NCBI GenBank assembly: GCA_964364175.1
Contig: CAYILR010000019.1
Coordinates: 12,359 to 76,358, forward strand
Origin: CAYILR01 sp964364175
GTDB lineage: Bacteria > Bdellovibrionota > UBA1018
DNA length: 64,000 bases
Reading direction: 5' to 3'
The notes beneath the pieces were generated by a model. The model searched no databases, had not been told where the DNA came from, and saw nothing but the letters and a program-made list of their open reading frames with translations. Of the stretch, positions 25,128 through 33,077 are shown piece by piece. The translations under genes were made by a program, and so were the position numbers. Position 1 is the stretch's first letter, and every line of letters starts with the position of its first letter.

Positions 25128-25391
25128 ATGCAGGCTCGTTTTCAAAACAAAAAATATGAAGTTGTTCTGACCGAGCATGCAAAATTGCAGATGAGTTTGC
25201 GGAATATTAGCGAGGCAGAAGTACTTGAGGTGATTGAAACAGAAGAAGCTAAAGCAAAAGAAATGGAAAATCGGTTTTGGGTTTTTAAGACGTTGAAAGG
25301 GCGAGACGATAATATGGTTTCGTTGTCCATCTCGATAGAAAGCCCACGATTAATCGTGATCACGACGATGATCAATTGGAGTCCGAAATGA
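25128..25391 (+). CDS. DUF4258 domain protein (RelE-fold-like, putative toxin)
   Basis: 87 residues: YEVVLTEHAKLQMSLRNISE, EVLEVIE and a strand-rich end (RLIVITTMINWSPK). The T.HA..R...R.I...EV pattern marks DUF4258, a small family related in fold to RelE/ParE toxins and often encoded beside DUF2283 or antitoxin-like genes. It makes an ATGA overlap with the next gene. Toxin activity is an inference from gene order; no catalytic residues can be assigned. Confidence 0.8.
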   Translation: MQARFQNKKYEVVLTEHAKLQMSLRNISEAEVLEVIETEEAKAKEMENRFWVFKTLKGRDDNMVSLSISIESPRLIVITTMINWSPK

Positions 25392-25702
25392 AGATTACAT
25401 ATGACAAGCAAGCCGATGCAATGGCGGTGATTTTTGAGGAGAATGCTAGAATTTCCAAAGACGTGGAGGTTGCTCAGAATGTTTTTGCTGGATTTGACCG
25501 TGCTGGGAAGCTCGTTGAGATTCAAATGCTGGAAATCTCAAAACATCAAGCTCCTTGGTTTACTTTGGAGGCTGCGGCCAAATACCTGAATCTCTCGGAG
25601 CGCACGCTTTTGAGATGGATCAAGAGTGGTAAAATCAAACCTTCGAAGGTGGGTAGGGAATATCGTATTAAGCCGAGTGACTTGAAAAAAATTGCTTCTT
25701 AG
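25388..25702 (+). CDS. DUF2283 fused to excisionase-type helix-turn-helix
   Basis: 104 residues in two parts. Residues 1-50 are DUF2283 (KITYDKQADAMAVIFEENAR, then GFDRAGKLVEIQMLEISKH). Residues 53-104 are a MerR/excisionase-like domain (FTLEAAAKYLNLSERTLLRW then GKIKPSKVGREYRIKPSDL). The fusion gives a DNA-binding module to a family normally encoded without one, so it probably acts as autorepressor and antitoxin partner of the preceding gene. Its stop interlocks with the stop of the convergent gene at 25699. Confidence 0.8.
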   Translation: MKITYDKQADAMAVIFEENARISKDVEVAQNVFAGFDRAGKLVEIQMLEISKHQAPWFTLEAAAKYLNLSERTLLRWIKSGKIKPSKVGREYRIKPSDLKKIAS

Positions 25703-25893
25703 GGTTTGTCTGCCTGTTTTTTTTGAAGTAGATCGAGCTCTTTGACGAGGTCGCCAAATGTTCTTTTGAGAAAACGCTGACGTTCTAAGTATCGGCGTTT
25801 TTTCTCGCGGACCACCCTAGGAAAGGCATCCAGTGCTGCTTGAATCTCCCTCAATTTTTTTTGGTATTCTGAGCTCATTTTAGGTTTCGACAT
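25699..25893 (-). CDS. Small basic helical protein, partner of zeta-like kinase
   Basis: 64 residues, almost wholly helical and charged (KKLREIQAALDAFPRVVREK, then RRYLERQRFLKRTFGDLVKE). It starts 3 nt after the stop of the zeta-like gene on the same strand, so the two are co-translated. Gene size and placement suggest a partner or antitoxin, although classical epsilon antitoxins precede zeta and look different. No family is recognised. Confidence 0.6.
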   Translation of the reverse strand: MSKPKMSSEYQKKLREIQAALDAFPRVVREKKRRYLERQRFLKRTFGDLVKELDLLQKKQADKP

Positions 25894-25896
25894 GGG

Positions 25897-26484
25897 CTAT
25901 TCCTCTTTTCCTTTGAGGAAGGATTTTTCGAAATCTAGCTGATCAGGGTGATTGAGTGCCTGGAAGTTTTGACGCGACATCACTAATTTGGGTTTCTTGG
26001 CGGAATTATTAAAAACAAACCAATCGCTGGCAAGAGGTCGATATACATTCCAAAAATTTAAGAAAGCTTTTGGATATCGTCTGAGTACTACGTCGCGAGG
26101 GATAAAGTGTCCGCCCGACTTTACTCTAGCTTTGATTCTTTTAATATTGTCAGTCACTTTTTCTAAGTAAAGAAAGTACAGGTCAATCTGATAACCCTTC
26201 TCGATGGCTTTGCTGAGAATAGGTGCCCATGTTTTTCCGGAAAGTGTGGATTCAAAAGCAAACGATTCACCTTGTTCAATTGCCCTTTGGATCCGGGTCA
26301 GCATGATTCGCCCAGCATGAAAAGCTGCTTTCTCTGTGTTGAACGGAGAAATGCCGGCAGCAATGATGTCTGGGTTAATAAACACGGGTGAGTGCTTTTT
26401 TCCGACCAGAAAAGTCTCAGCAAAAGTAGTTTTCCCGCTGCCGTTTGGCCCTGCAATGATTTCAATTTTGGGTGTTGCTGTCAC
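25897..26484 (-). CDS. Zeta-toxin-like P-loop kinase / predicted ATPase
   Basis: 195 residues with Walker A AGPNGSGKTTFAETF, FINPDIIAAGISPFN and FAFESTLSGKTW. This set is typical of the predicted ABC-type ATPase/zeta-toxin group, whose zeta members phosphorylate UDP-N-acetylglucosamine. The later part (LYFLYLEKVTDNIKRIKARV and GGHFIPRDVVLRRYPKAF) also fits. The start is GTG at 26482-26484. It may be the toxin of a two-gene module with the 64-residue partner, or a stand-alone kinase. Confidence 0.8.
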   Translation of the reverse strand: MTATPKIEIIAGPNGSGKTTFAETFLVGKKHSPVFINPDIIAAGISPFNTEKAAFHAGRIMLTRIQRAIEQGESFAFESTLSGKTWAPILSKAIEKGYQIDLYFLYLEKVTDNIKRIKARVKSGGHFIPRDVVLRRYPKAFLNFWNVYRPLASDWFVFNNSAKKPKLVMSRQNFQALNHPDQLDFEKSFLKGKEE

Positions 26485-26572
26485 TCTTCATGTTTATCAG
26501 AGGCGGTGAGGTACCCGCAACTACGATAAATTGCGTGATTCGTGCAATGGGAGGATAGAGTTTTAGCTCAGG

Positions 26573-26620
26573 CACAACCTGCTGAACTGATAAAAAATTC
26601 GTAGTTCAGCAGGTTGTGCT
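26573..26620. repeat. 17-bp perfect palindrome with extra half-site
   Basis: GCACAACCTGCTGAACT (26573-26589) and its exact complement (26604-26620) flank a 14-nt AT-rich loop. The 9-mer GCTGAACTA recurs at 26637-26645, matching the loop-proximal end of the palindrome. It lies between the zeta-like gene and the 3' end of the peptide transporter. No T-run follows on either strand. Confidence 0.85.
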
Positions 26621-26655
26621 TGATGGCTTCAATATGCTGAACTATGTCAGATCAC

Positions 26656-28038
26656 CTAAACCGCATGCGCCTTAGAAGTCTGCATCCAAGCCTTGCCCTT
26701 GTACCGAATCGCGCTCCAGATAAAGACCAGCGACACCGCGCCCATCAGAGCAGCAAAGAAGAGATAGTAGTCCGCACCCTGGAATCGGTTGAGCTGCGTA
26801 ACAACCGCGGTCAGCATATTGCCCGCAAAAACAGTCATCAGCCAGAAGCCCATGATTGTGCTCTTCATCGCACGAGGGGCTTGGGTATAGGCGAATTCTA
26901 GTCCAGTGACGGAGATCAGCACCTCCGCAGCGGTGATGATGAGGTAGGGGATGAATTGCCATGCGATCGAAACCGTGTGCCCAGTATCCAGCAGGTATTC
27001 CAACCAAGCCGCGAAAACAAAGGACGCCCCTGCCAAAACCATTCCGGCTGACATTTTGCGGAGGGGAGTGACGACGTATCCAAATCGCTCCACGCCCGGA
27101 TAAAGGAACCTGGTGAAAAGTGGAATCATCAACATCACTAGAATTGGGTTGATGGCAGAAATCTGCGAGGACTCGAGTTGTATCCCAAAAATCACACGAT
27201 CCATCCGATCAGCTTGTAGAACCCAGCTCGAACCGTGTTGATCAAAAAGTGCCCAGAATACGGACACGGTCGCGAAAACTTTGAAAAGTCGAGCGACGGC
27301 TTGTGCGCCTTCGATTTGTTCCGCATTAAAGTACTTCGCAGCTGGTTTCCAAAAATCCCCGCCAGACTTTCCCTTAATTTGCAGCCAAATCGCCGTGCCG
27401 ATGATTTTTAGGAACCCAGGTTCCTTAGAATTCCGCGCCGGAGGAACATGCACATAATCATGCCGCCCCAACCAGAAAACCCAAGTCGCAATCGCCATCA
27501 ACACACCGGGGATCGCGAAAGCCACGCCTGCGCCATGAGTTTTCAACAAATAAGGAATTAGTAGAGTGGAAAAAAACGACCCAAAATTAATAATCCAATA
27601 AAACGCACCAAAGACCTTCTCAACGAGGTGTTGATTCTTCTCGCTAAATTGATCGCCGACGTGAGCCGAAACACAGGGCTTGATCCCGCCCGAACCGAGC
27701 GCAATCAAGGCTAACCCGGCATACAATCCCGCCGTGCTCTCAAACATCGACAAAACCGCGTGCCCCGCGCAATAAACCAGGGACAGATACAAAATCGTCT
27801 TATATTTTCCCAGCCATCGATCCGAAATATAAGCTCCGAGCAAGGGCAACAAGTAAACCGCGCTTGAGAAAAGGTGGAAGGTTGTTTTGGCTTTGATCGC
27901 CTCCATCCCCAGCTGGTGAACCATGAAGACCACGAGGATGCTGCGCATTCCGTAGTAACTGAATCGTTCGCATCCTTCGTTTCCGATGATATACCGAATT
28001 TGCTTGGGGAATTTTTGTGAACTAGGTTTCGTTGCCAT
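26656..28038 (-). CDS. Proton-dependent oligopeptide transporter (POT/PTR family)
   Basis: A 460-residue, about 12-14 helix transporter that imports di- and tripeptides with protons. The signature ExxERFxYYG is present as NEGCERFSYYGMRSILVVFM near residue 18. GSGGIKPCVSAHVGDQF (residues around 115) is the second hallmark, and FYWIINFGSFFSTLLIP the third. Length is typical. In a protein-degrading predator it would recover peptides released by proteases. It is divergent from the GST gene by 47 nt. Confidence 0.93.
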   Translation of the reverse strand: MATKPSSQKFPKQIRYIIGNEGCERFSYYGMRSILVVFMVHQLGMEAIKAKTTFHLFSSAVYLLPLLGAYISDRWLGKYKTILYLSLVYCAGHAVLSMFESTAGLYAGLALIALGSGGIKPCVSAHVGDQFSEKNQHLVEKVFGAFYWIINFGSFFSTLLIPYLLKTHGAGVAFAIPGVLMAIATWVFWLGRHDYVHVPPARNSKEPGFLKIIGTAIWLQIKGKSGGDFWKPAAKYFNAEQIEGAQAVARLFKVFATVSVFWALFDQHGSSWVLQADRMDRVIFGIQLESSQISAINPILVMLMIPLFTRFLYPGVERFGYVVTPLRKMSAGMVLAGASFVFAAWLEYLLDTGHTVSIAWQFIPYLIITAAEVLISVTGLEFAYTQAPRAMKSTIMGFWLMTVFAGNMLTAVVTQLNRFQGADYYLFFAALMGAVSLVFIWSAIRYKGKAWMQTSKAHAV

Positions 28039-28085
28039 GAAAAAAACCTAGCATAGGGTTTTGGGCAATACGAAAGGAAAAAACC

Positions 28086-28844
28086 ATGGAATTGATCGGT
28101 ATTGGCTACTCTCCTTGGACCGAAAAAGCGCGTTGGGCGCTCAGTTATCACCAAATTCCGTATCGTTATCATGAACATTTGCTGATTTTTGGGGTTCCGG
28201 CTCTGCGATGGAAGCTGAAAAAATGGTCAGGCGGTGTTACGGTTCCTGCTTTGATTGATGACGAAAACGGTGTTCGCCTGATGGACAGTTTTGATATCGC
28301 AAAATACGCCGATCAAATTGGCAAAGCTGAAACGCTTTTCCCCGAGGAGCTTTTGCAAGGAATCGAGCATCTCAATTCATTGAGCGAAGAAGCACTGGAT
28401 GCGGCCAGGGCTTGGGTGATGGATCGGGTTTTGAAAAATCGCGATATGCAGTTGGAGAATATTCCAAATTTTATTCCCGGATTCGTTCGGTCGTCGTCGG
28501 CCTGGATGACTCGGATGGGTCTCAGTTATTTGGATTACGAATTCGGAGTATCAGCAAAAGTTCTCGAGCAAAGATTGGCCGATATGCGCCGGGTTTTGAG
28601 TGAGTTTCAAAAAATCCTGCGTGAGAAAAATTTCGGATTTGTTTTGGGAAATCGATTTACCTATGCAGATTTGCTCGTAGCAGCCACCATTCAAATTGTT
28701 CGCCCTGAGGCGGGATTCGCACAAAGGAAAATGGGCCCATCGATGAGAGTGGCTTGGGAGACGCCCGAACTTCTGAGTGAGTTCAAAGATCTTCTCGAGT
28801 GGCGCGATCAAATGTATGCTCAATATAGATTGATTAAAAAATGA
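28086..28844 (+). CDS. Glutathione S-transferase-like protein
   Basis: 252 residues. The N-terminal thioredoxin-like half starts MELIGIGYSPWTEKARWALS and has the cis-proline before the glutathione site (VTVPALID), then LMDSFDIAKYADQ. The C-terminal half is helical and ends GNRFTYADLLVAATIQ, the N-capping motif of GSTs. The active-site residue in SPW may be serine. It makes an ATGA overlap with the RlmM-like gene; the functional link is not obvious. Confidence 0.85.
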   Translation: MELIGIGYSPWTEKARWALSYHQIPYRYHEHLLIFGVPALRWKLKKWSGGVTVPALIDDENGVRLMDSFDIAKYADQIGKAETLFPEELLQGIEHLNSLSEEALDAARAWVMDRVLKNRDMQLENIPNFIPGFVRSSSAWMTRMGLSYLDYEFGVSAKVLEQRLADMRRVLSEFQKILREKNFGFVLGNRFTYADLLVAATIQIVRPEAGFAQRKMGPSMRVAWETPELLSEFKDLLEWRDQMYAQYRLIKK

Positions 28845-29881
28845 GTTCAGATCAGTTTCATTTCACCACTTGTCAGATCGGTGCTGAGAAGGCTCTCAAA
28901 GCAGAATTTGCACGCGAGCATCCATCTTTGAAACCCGCATTTGCTCGCCCGGGATTTGTGACGTTCAAGGGGCAGGGAGATATGACCTCTGTTTTTGCCC
29001 GTGCCTCAGGTTTGAGTTTTGGCAAGGCTGCGAGTGAAGATGAGCTGGCAGAAATTTTGCCGAAAATTTTGGAAAATCTTGCAGTACCTCTCGGGAAAAA
29101 AACCCGTCTCCATGTCTGGGAACGAGATCGTTTTACCGTGGGAGAGGAGCCGCCCACTTATACCCGCGACGCTCGAGTAAAAAAAATTCGAGCGCGATTG
29201 TTGAAGCTCCTCGCCGTAGAAAAAGAATCCGAACCCGAAGTCGGCGACACGGTCCTCGATGTGATCGATGTGGACGAAAATCTGTGGTGGATTGGAACGC
29301 ACACTCATGCAGTGGATCGGTCAGTCTATCCCGGAGGGGTTCCGAGTATTACTCTGCCCGAGAATGCCCCATCACGCGCGTATCTCAAACTCCGAGAAGC
29401 CCTGCTATGGAGTCGGGTACCCATGCAAAAAGGAGATCTAGCAGTGGAATTGGGGAGTGCGCCCGGTGGTGCGAGCTATGCTCTGCTGGAAGACGGCCTG
29501 CGAGTCATCGGAATCGATCCGGGCGATATGGATCCAAAAATTATTTCACATCCCCAGTTTAGGCATCTGCAAATCGGGGCTTTGTCGGTGCAGGCAAAAC
29601 AAGTTCAGGATGCCCAGTGGTTTTTGATGGATGTCAACATCGAGCCTAAGCAAGCGATTCCCTGGGCAGAGATGATCACGAAGCAAATCGGAGATTCTTT
29701 GCTGGGTGTGATTCTCACGATCAAGTTGAATCAATGGAGCTTGGCCGAAAAAATCCCGAATTATCTCGATGCGGTCCGAGCGGTGGGAATGACCAAAGTT
29801 CGTGCTCGGCAACTGGCATTCAACAAGCAAGAGATTTGCGTGTACGGCCTGACCCGAAAAGGCGCGGCACGGTTGCGCTAG
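28841..29881 (+). CDS. RlmM-like rRNA 2'-O-ribose methyltransferase
   Basis: 346 residues. A THUMP-like N-terminal half (FTTCQIGAEKALKAEFAREH; FARASGLSFG) is followed by a Rossmann methyltransferase with SAM site DLAVELGSAPGGASYALLED, then IGIDPGDMDP. The DVNIEPKQ and LTIKLNQW stretches supply the K-D-K-type catalytic set of FtsJ-related enzymes. RlmM modifies C2498 of 23S rRNA; the specificity here is inferred. Its TAG stop interlocks with the stop of the convergent gene. Confidence 0.85.
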   Translation: MSSDQFHFTTCQIGAEKALKAEFAREHPSLKPAFARPGFVTFKGQGDMTSVFARASGLSFGKAASEDELAEILPKILENLAVPLGKKTRLHVWERDRFTVGEEPPTYTRDARVKKIRARLLKLLAVEKESEPEVGDTVLDVIDVDENLWWIGTHTHAVDRSVYPGGVPSITLPENAPSRAYLKLREALLWSRVPMQKGDLAVELGSAPGGASYALLEDGLRVIGIDPGDMDPKIISHPQFRHLQIGALSVQAKQVQDAQWFLMDVNIEPKQAIPWAEMITKQIGDSLLGVILTIKLNQWSLAEKIPNYLDAVRAVGMTKVRARQLAFNKQEICVYGLTRKGAARLR

Positions 29882-31311
29882 AACATCCTGGCGATAGGGA
29901 ATCCAATGGACACCCCGGCAGCACGCGAGTAGATCGAGCTTTTTCCCTCAGTTTGCTCCCTGAAAGCAATATAGTTAGCCTCAATAAAAAATCCAGATGT
30001 TCCAAATCGAACCCACATATTGTAATAAAGCCGTCCATCCAAATTGGGATAGTAGAACATTCCTGCAGAAAGGTTTTTTCTCTTAAAGAAAAAATCCCGG
30101 TAAATCACTTCGAATCCCTGCGGTAAGCTCCATTTGAAATAGGGTTTGCTATTGTCAGTGAAACCGATGCCGTGGCCGCCCAGCAGCAAGTTGAGAGAAA
30201 AATGTTCGTCTAGGGCGCGGAGCTGTTCGGTGGAAAGATAGAATCCAAGATCCGCAAATTTTCTGGAACTGATGGGTGCTGCCATGAATCCAACTGCGCG
30301 ATTGGTTTCATTCAGAAAAAAAGACCAGTATCCAGTGACGAGAGGTGAGATCGAATCATGGTGAACTGTATCGGTTTGAAACTGATACTGATACGGACCG
30401 ATTCCCACGCCCAGGAAAAATCGGCGATCTTGCTCGGGCACAAAATACTTGATGTCCATTTTTGTGTCCTGGCGCTGCAGGATGAGTGTTCCTGGTTTTG
30501 TTCTTTGACGAAGTGTCCAGATCGATGCGGATGAGGGTTCTAGTTTGACTCCCTCGTACATCATGGGGGCATCTCCATCATCCCAGTAAATAATCAAATC
30601 CAGTGTCGGTGTTTTGTACTGATCCCCCGCCCGACGCGCTTGTCGGCATCCAATGTAGGCCCAAGTTCCCGCAGGCGCCTGGATGAATAGCGCATCCACG
30701 GCGTAGGGTGAGCACGAAATATCGGTCAGGACTTTTCCATCCAAATCAGGGGTTCGGGGTTTAAATTTGATACGGAATGTTTTCTTGTGAATATGACCCG
30801 ACAAATCCGTGTACTCCACATCGATCGGATTGTTTTTCCCGGACATCAGTAGGATGGGCATTTCAGCCATCATGGTTTCGGGCGTGTCTGAGTTTGCTTT
30901 CTTTTGGAAGGGAAGTTTGACCAGGGACATTTCCAAAAGCTGTGTAGTTTCTGCGGGTTTTCCCAATCGCAGTGTCTGGTTGTACTTGGCATTTTGTACG
31001 ATCCCAGATTTTGCATTCTGGACTTGGATCACTGCAAAGGCTCGTGGAAGCACCAGGACATTGGCAACACGAACCCATTGCAGGCTTTTTTCTCCCAGGC
31101 GAACTTGGATGTTCGGATCGGGTTTCCCATCCGCAGGCTCGATTTGAAAATCAGCGGCCTCGAAATCAATCGGACTAAAAGCGGTGGGAAGTGAGTCGGA
31201 GAGGGCTAGACTATTGACGTTTTCAGGGAGTTCGAGTTGATCAGCGCGGGCAGCTGAGATCATCAGCGAAAAAAGAATGAGAATGGCGAATTTTGATTTT
31301 CCACGAATCAC
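29878..31311 (-). CDS. Secreted/outer-membrane protein with C-terminal barrel-like region
   Basis: 477 residues with signal peptide (FAILILFSLMISAARA-DQ). The middle has beta-sandwich-like stretches and two cysteines (DISCSPY, YIGCRQARR). The last 170 residues contain amphipathic strands (FFLGVGIGPYQYQFQT and LYYNMWVRFGTSGFFIEANY) and end ...GFPIARMF; a terminal phenylalanine is typical of outer-membrane barrels. The start is GTG at 31309-31311, embedded in the palindrome ATCACCTAGGTGAT. No family is recognised. The gene follows the glutamate-synthase-like gene by 51 nt. Confidence 0.65.
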   Translation of the reverse strand: MIRGKSKFAILILFSLMISAARADQLELPENVNSLALSDSLPTAFSPIDFEAADFQIEPADGKPDPNIQVRLGEKSLQWVRVANVLVLPRAFAVIQVQNAKSGIVQNAKYNQTLRLGKPAETTQLLEMSLVKLPFQKKANSDTPETMMAEMPILLMSGKNNPIDVEYTDLSGHIHKKTFRIKFKPRTPDLDGKVLTDISCSPYAVDALFIQAPAGTWAYIGCRQARRAGDQYKTPTLDLIIYWDDGDAPMMYEGVKLEPSSASIWTLRQRTKPGTLILQRQDTKMDIKYFVPEQDRRFFLGVGIGPYQYQFQTDTVHHDSISPLVTGYWSFFLNETNRAVGFMAAPISSRKFADLGFYLSTEQLRALDEHFSLNLLLGGHGIGFTDNSKPYFKWSLPQGFEVIYRDFFFKRKNLSAGMFYYPNLDGRLYYNMWVRFGTSGFFIEANYIAFREQTEGKSSIYSRAAGVSIGFPIARMF

Positions 31312-31362
31312 CTAGGTGATCAAACTCGATTTGTGGGGAGAAGACAAGGGGAGAGAGAAAGT

Positions 31363-32898
31363 CTACGAAGCTTTTTTGATTTTTTTATTCGTTGTGCAGC
31401 GGATATTTTCGTAGCCATACAACTCTTTGAGAGTTTTGAATTGGGCGGGTCCAGCGCCAAGCTCGATGTCTTCCATCGTGAACTCCGAGGGATGCTCGTA
31501 TCCGCATGCATGAGTCACAGATAGAATTTCGCTGCGCAGGGATTGGCAGAACCTGGCAAAGCGCAATGCTTCGATTTCTGGCTGCACTGCATGTTGGAGG
31601 TAAGAGCTTTGCGTGGCGATACCGGCGGGACATCGGTCGGTGTGACATTTTTGAGCTTGAATGCAGCCAATGGACAGCATCGCTTCGCGAGCGATGTTGA
31701 GCAGATCGAGGCCGAAGGCGAATCCCACTATCGCACGGTCGGGGAATCCCAATTTTCCGCTGCCGATCCAGACGACTTTGTCAGCCATTTCTTTTTCCAG
31801 AAAGGTTTTGTAAACGCGGGTGAAACCGACTTTGAATGGCAGTGAAACGTGATCGGCGAATGTCAGGGGCGCCGCTCCAGTGCCGCCTTCACCACCGTCG
31901 ATCGTGATCCAGTCTGGGCCTTGGTTGCTCGAACGCATTTCGTTCGCCAGCTCTTGCCAGAATGGCAAATGCCCGACGGCTGATTTGATGCCGACAGGAA
32001 GCCCTGTTGCTTTGGCTATTTTTTCAACAAATTGAACCATGGATTTCACATCATGGAATGCGGAGTGAGAATTGGGGCTCAAACAATCTTTGCCCACAGG
32101 GATTCCCCGGATTTTTGCGATTTCCTCAGAAACTTTTTTCCCGGGAAGCACTCCGCCTTTTCCGGGTTTGGCGCCTTGAGAGAGCTTGATTTCGATTCCG
32201 CGCACGTTCTCGTAGCTGCCGACAGTCTCAAGGAGTTTATCTAGAGAAAACCTGCCTTCGGCATCTCGGCAGCCGAAATAACCTGTGCCGATTTGGTAAA
32301 TTACATTGCCGCCCTGTTTGTGGTACGGTGACAAACCGCCTTCACCTGTGTTGTGATAGCAGTTCGCGATTTTCGCTCCCTTGTTCAATGACATGATGGC
32401 GTTCTGAGAAAGCGATCCGTAACTCATGGCCGAGATATTGACGATTGAACTGGGGCGCCAGGCTTTTGGGCGATTGTGGAATTCACCCAGTATTTTGCCT
32501 GAGGGAATTTCGTGATTGTGGCCGTGAAGGGTTCCACCGCCCGGTTTGTGATGCCCATCATAAGGAAATACCGCGTGTTTAATAATCGGGTAGCCGATGC
32601 TGTAAATTTGATCGTCCGTGCCGAATCCGAACATATTGTTTTCGCCTTTGGCAGAGCGGTAGATCCAGTCTCGCTCTTCGCGATTGAACGGAGCTTCCTC
32701 TCGGTTGTTGGCGACAATGTATTGACGAAGCTCAGGACCGACCTCGATCAAAAGGAAGCGTAGATGCCCAATGATCGGGAAATTCCTGCGGATGTTATTG
32801 GTGGAGAAATACCGGTCATGGATAAAAAGCCCAACCAGGCCGACGCCCACCCCAATTCCCGTCCATCCCCAAAAGCCTAGTTCCGTCCAGAAGTTCAT
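31363..32898 (-). CDS. FMN-binding glutamate synthase-family protein, paralogue 1
   Basis: 511 residues. An N-terminal membrane helix (GWTGIGVGVGLVGLFIH) is followed by the FMN/synthase TIM-barrel domain of GltB (SAMSYGSLSQNAIMSLNKGA; EIKLSQGAKPGKGGVLPGKK; ITIDGGEGGTGAAPLTFADH). The cluster-binding motif GCIQAQKCHTDRCPAGIATQ gives three cysteines for a 3Fe-4S cluster. The glutaminase and GXGXG domains of true GltB are missing, so it cannot hydrolyse glutamine; it may be a membrane-bound amidation or redox enzyme. ATG 32898 is chosen over an upstream extension. Confidence 0.9.
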   Translation of the reverse strand: MNFWTELGFWGWTGIGVGVGLVGLFIHDRYFSTNNIRRNFPIIGHLRFLLIEVGPELRQYIVANNREEAPFNREERDWIYRSAKGENNMFGFGTDDQIYSIGYPIIKHAVFPYDGHHKPGGGTLHGHNHEIPSGKILGEFHNRPKAWRPSSIVNISAMSYGSLSQNAIMSLNKGAKIANCYHNTGEGGLSPYHKQGGNVIYQIGTGYFGCRDAEGRFSLDKLLETVGSYENVRGIEIKLSQGAKPGKGGVLPGKKVSEEIAKIRGIPVGKDCLSPNSHSAFHDVKSMVQFVEKIAKATGLPVGIKSAVGHLPFWQELANEMRSSNQGPDWITIDGGEGGTGAAPLTFADHVSLPFKVGFTRVYKTFLEKEMADKVVWIGSGKLGFPDRAIVGFAFGLDLLNIAREAMLSIGCIQAQKCHTDRCPAGIATQSSYLQHAVQPEIEALRFARFCQSLRSEILSVTHACGYEHPSEFTMEDIELGAGPAQFKTLKELYGYENIRCTTNKKIKKAS

Positions 32899-32942
32899 AG
32901 TCCTACTAGACCTATCGGAATTAGGCGGTGCGACTTGAAGCG

Positions 32943-32969
32943 GATAAAAGGTGGGGACCACCTTTTATC
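32943..32969. repeat. 12-bp hairpin, copy A of an AAAAGGTGG palindrome
   Basis: GATAAAAGGTGG (32943-32954) pairs with CCACCTTTTATC (32958-32969) around a 3-nt loop. It lies 45 nt upstream of the glutamate-synthase-like gene. No T-run follows, so it is not a terminator. It nearly duplicates the hairpin at 33057-33077. Confidence 0.8.
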
Positions 32970-33040
32970 AAAAAGATCCGAAAAACAGCACAACTAATTG
33001 TAATTAAAATGGAAGTTATGAATTCGCCAGAATTTCAAAA

Positions 33041-33077
33041 AATACAAAAACCCGCTAAAAGGTGGGGGCCACCTTTT
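33041..33077 (-). terminator. Rho-independent terminator of the MATE gene (copy B)
   Basis: Stem AAAAGGTGG/CCACCTTTT (33057-33077) overlaps the last codons and the stop of the MATE gene and is followed on the minus strand by CGGGTTTTTGTATTT. Overlap of the stem with the stop codon is unusual but allowed, because the ribosome clears it after release. Confidence 0.65.

Noticed and set aside
32943..32969. Terminator upstream of the glutamate-synthase-like gene
   Set aside because: No T-run follows on either strand and it lies 45 nt before a start codon, so an operator or leader role is likelier.
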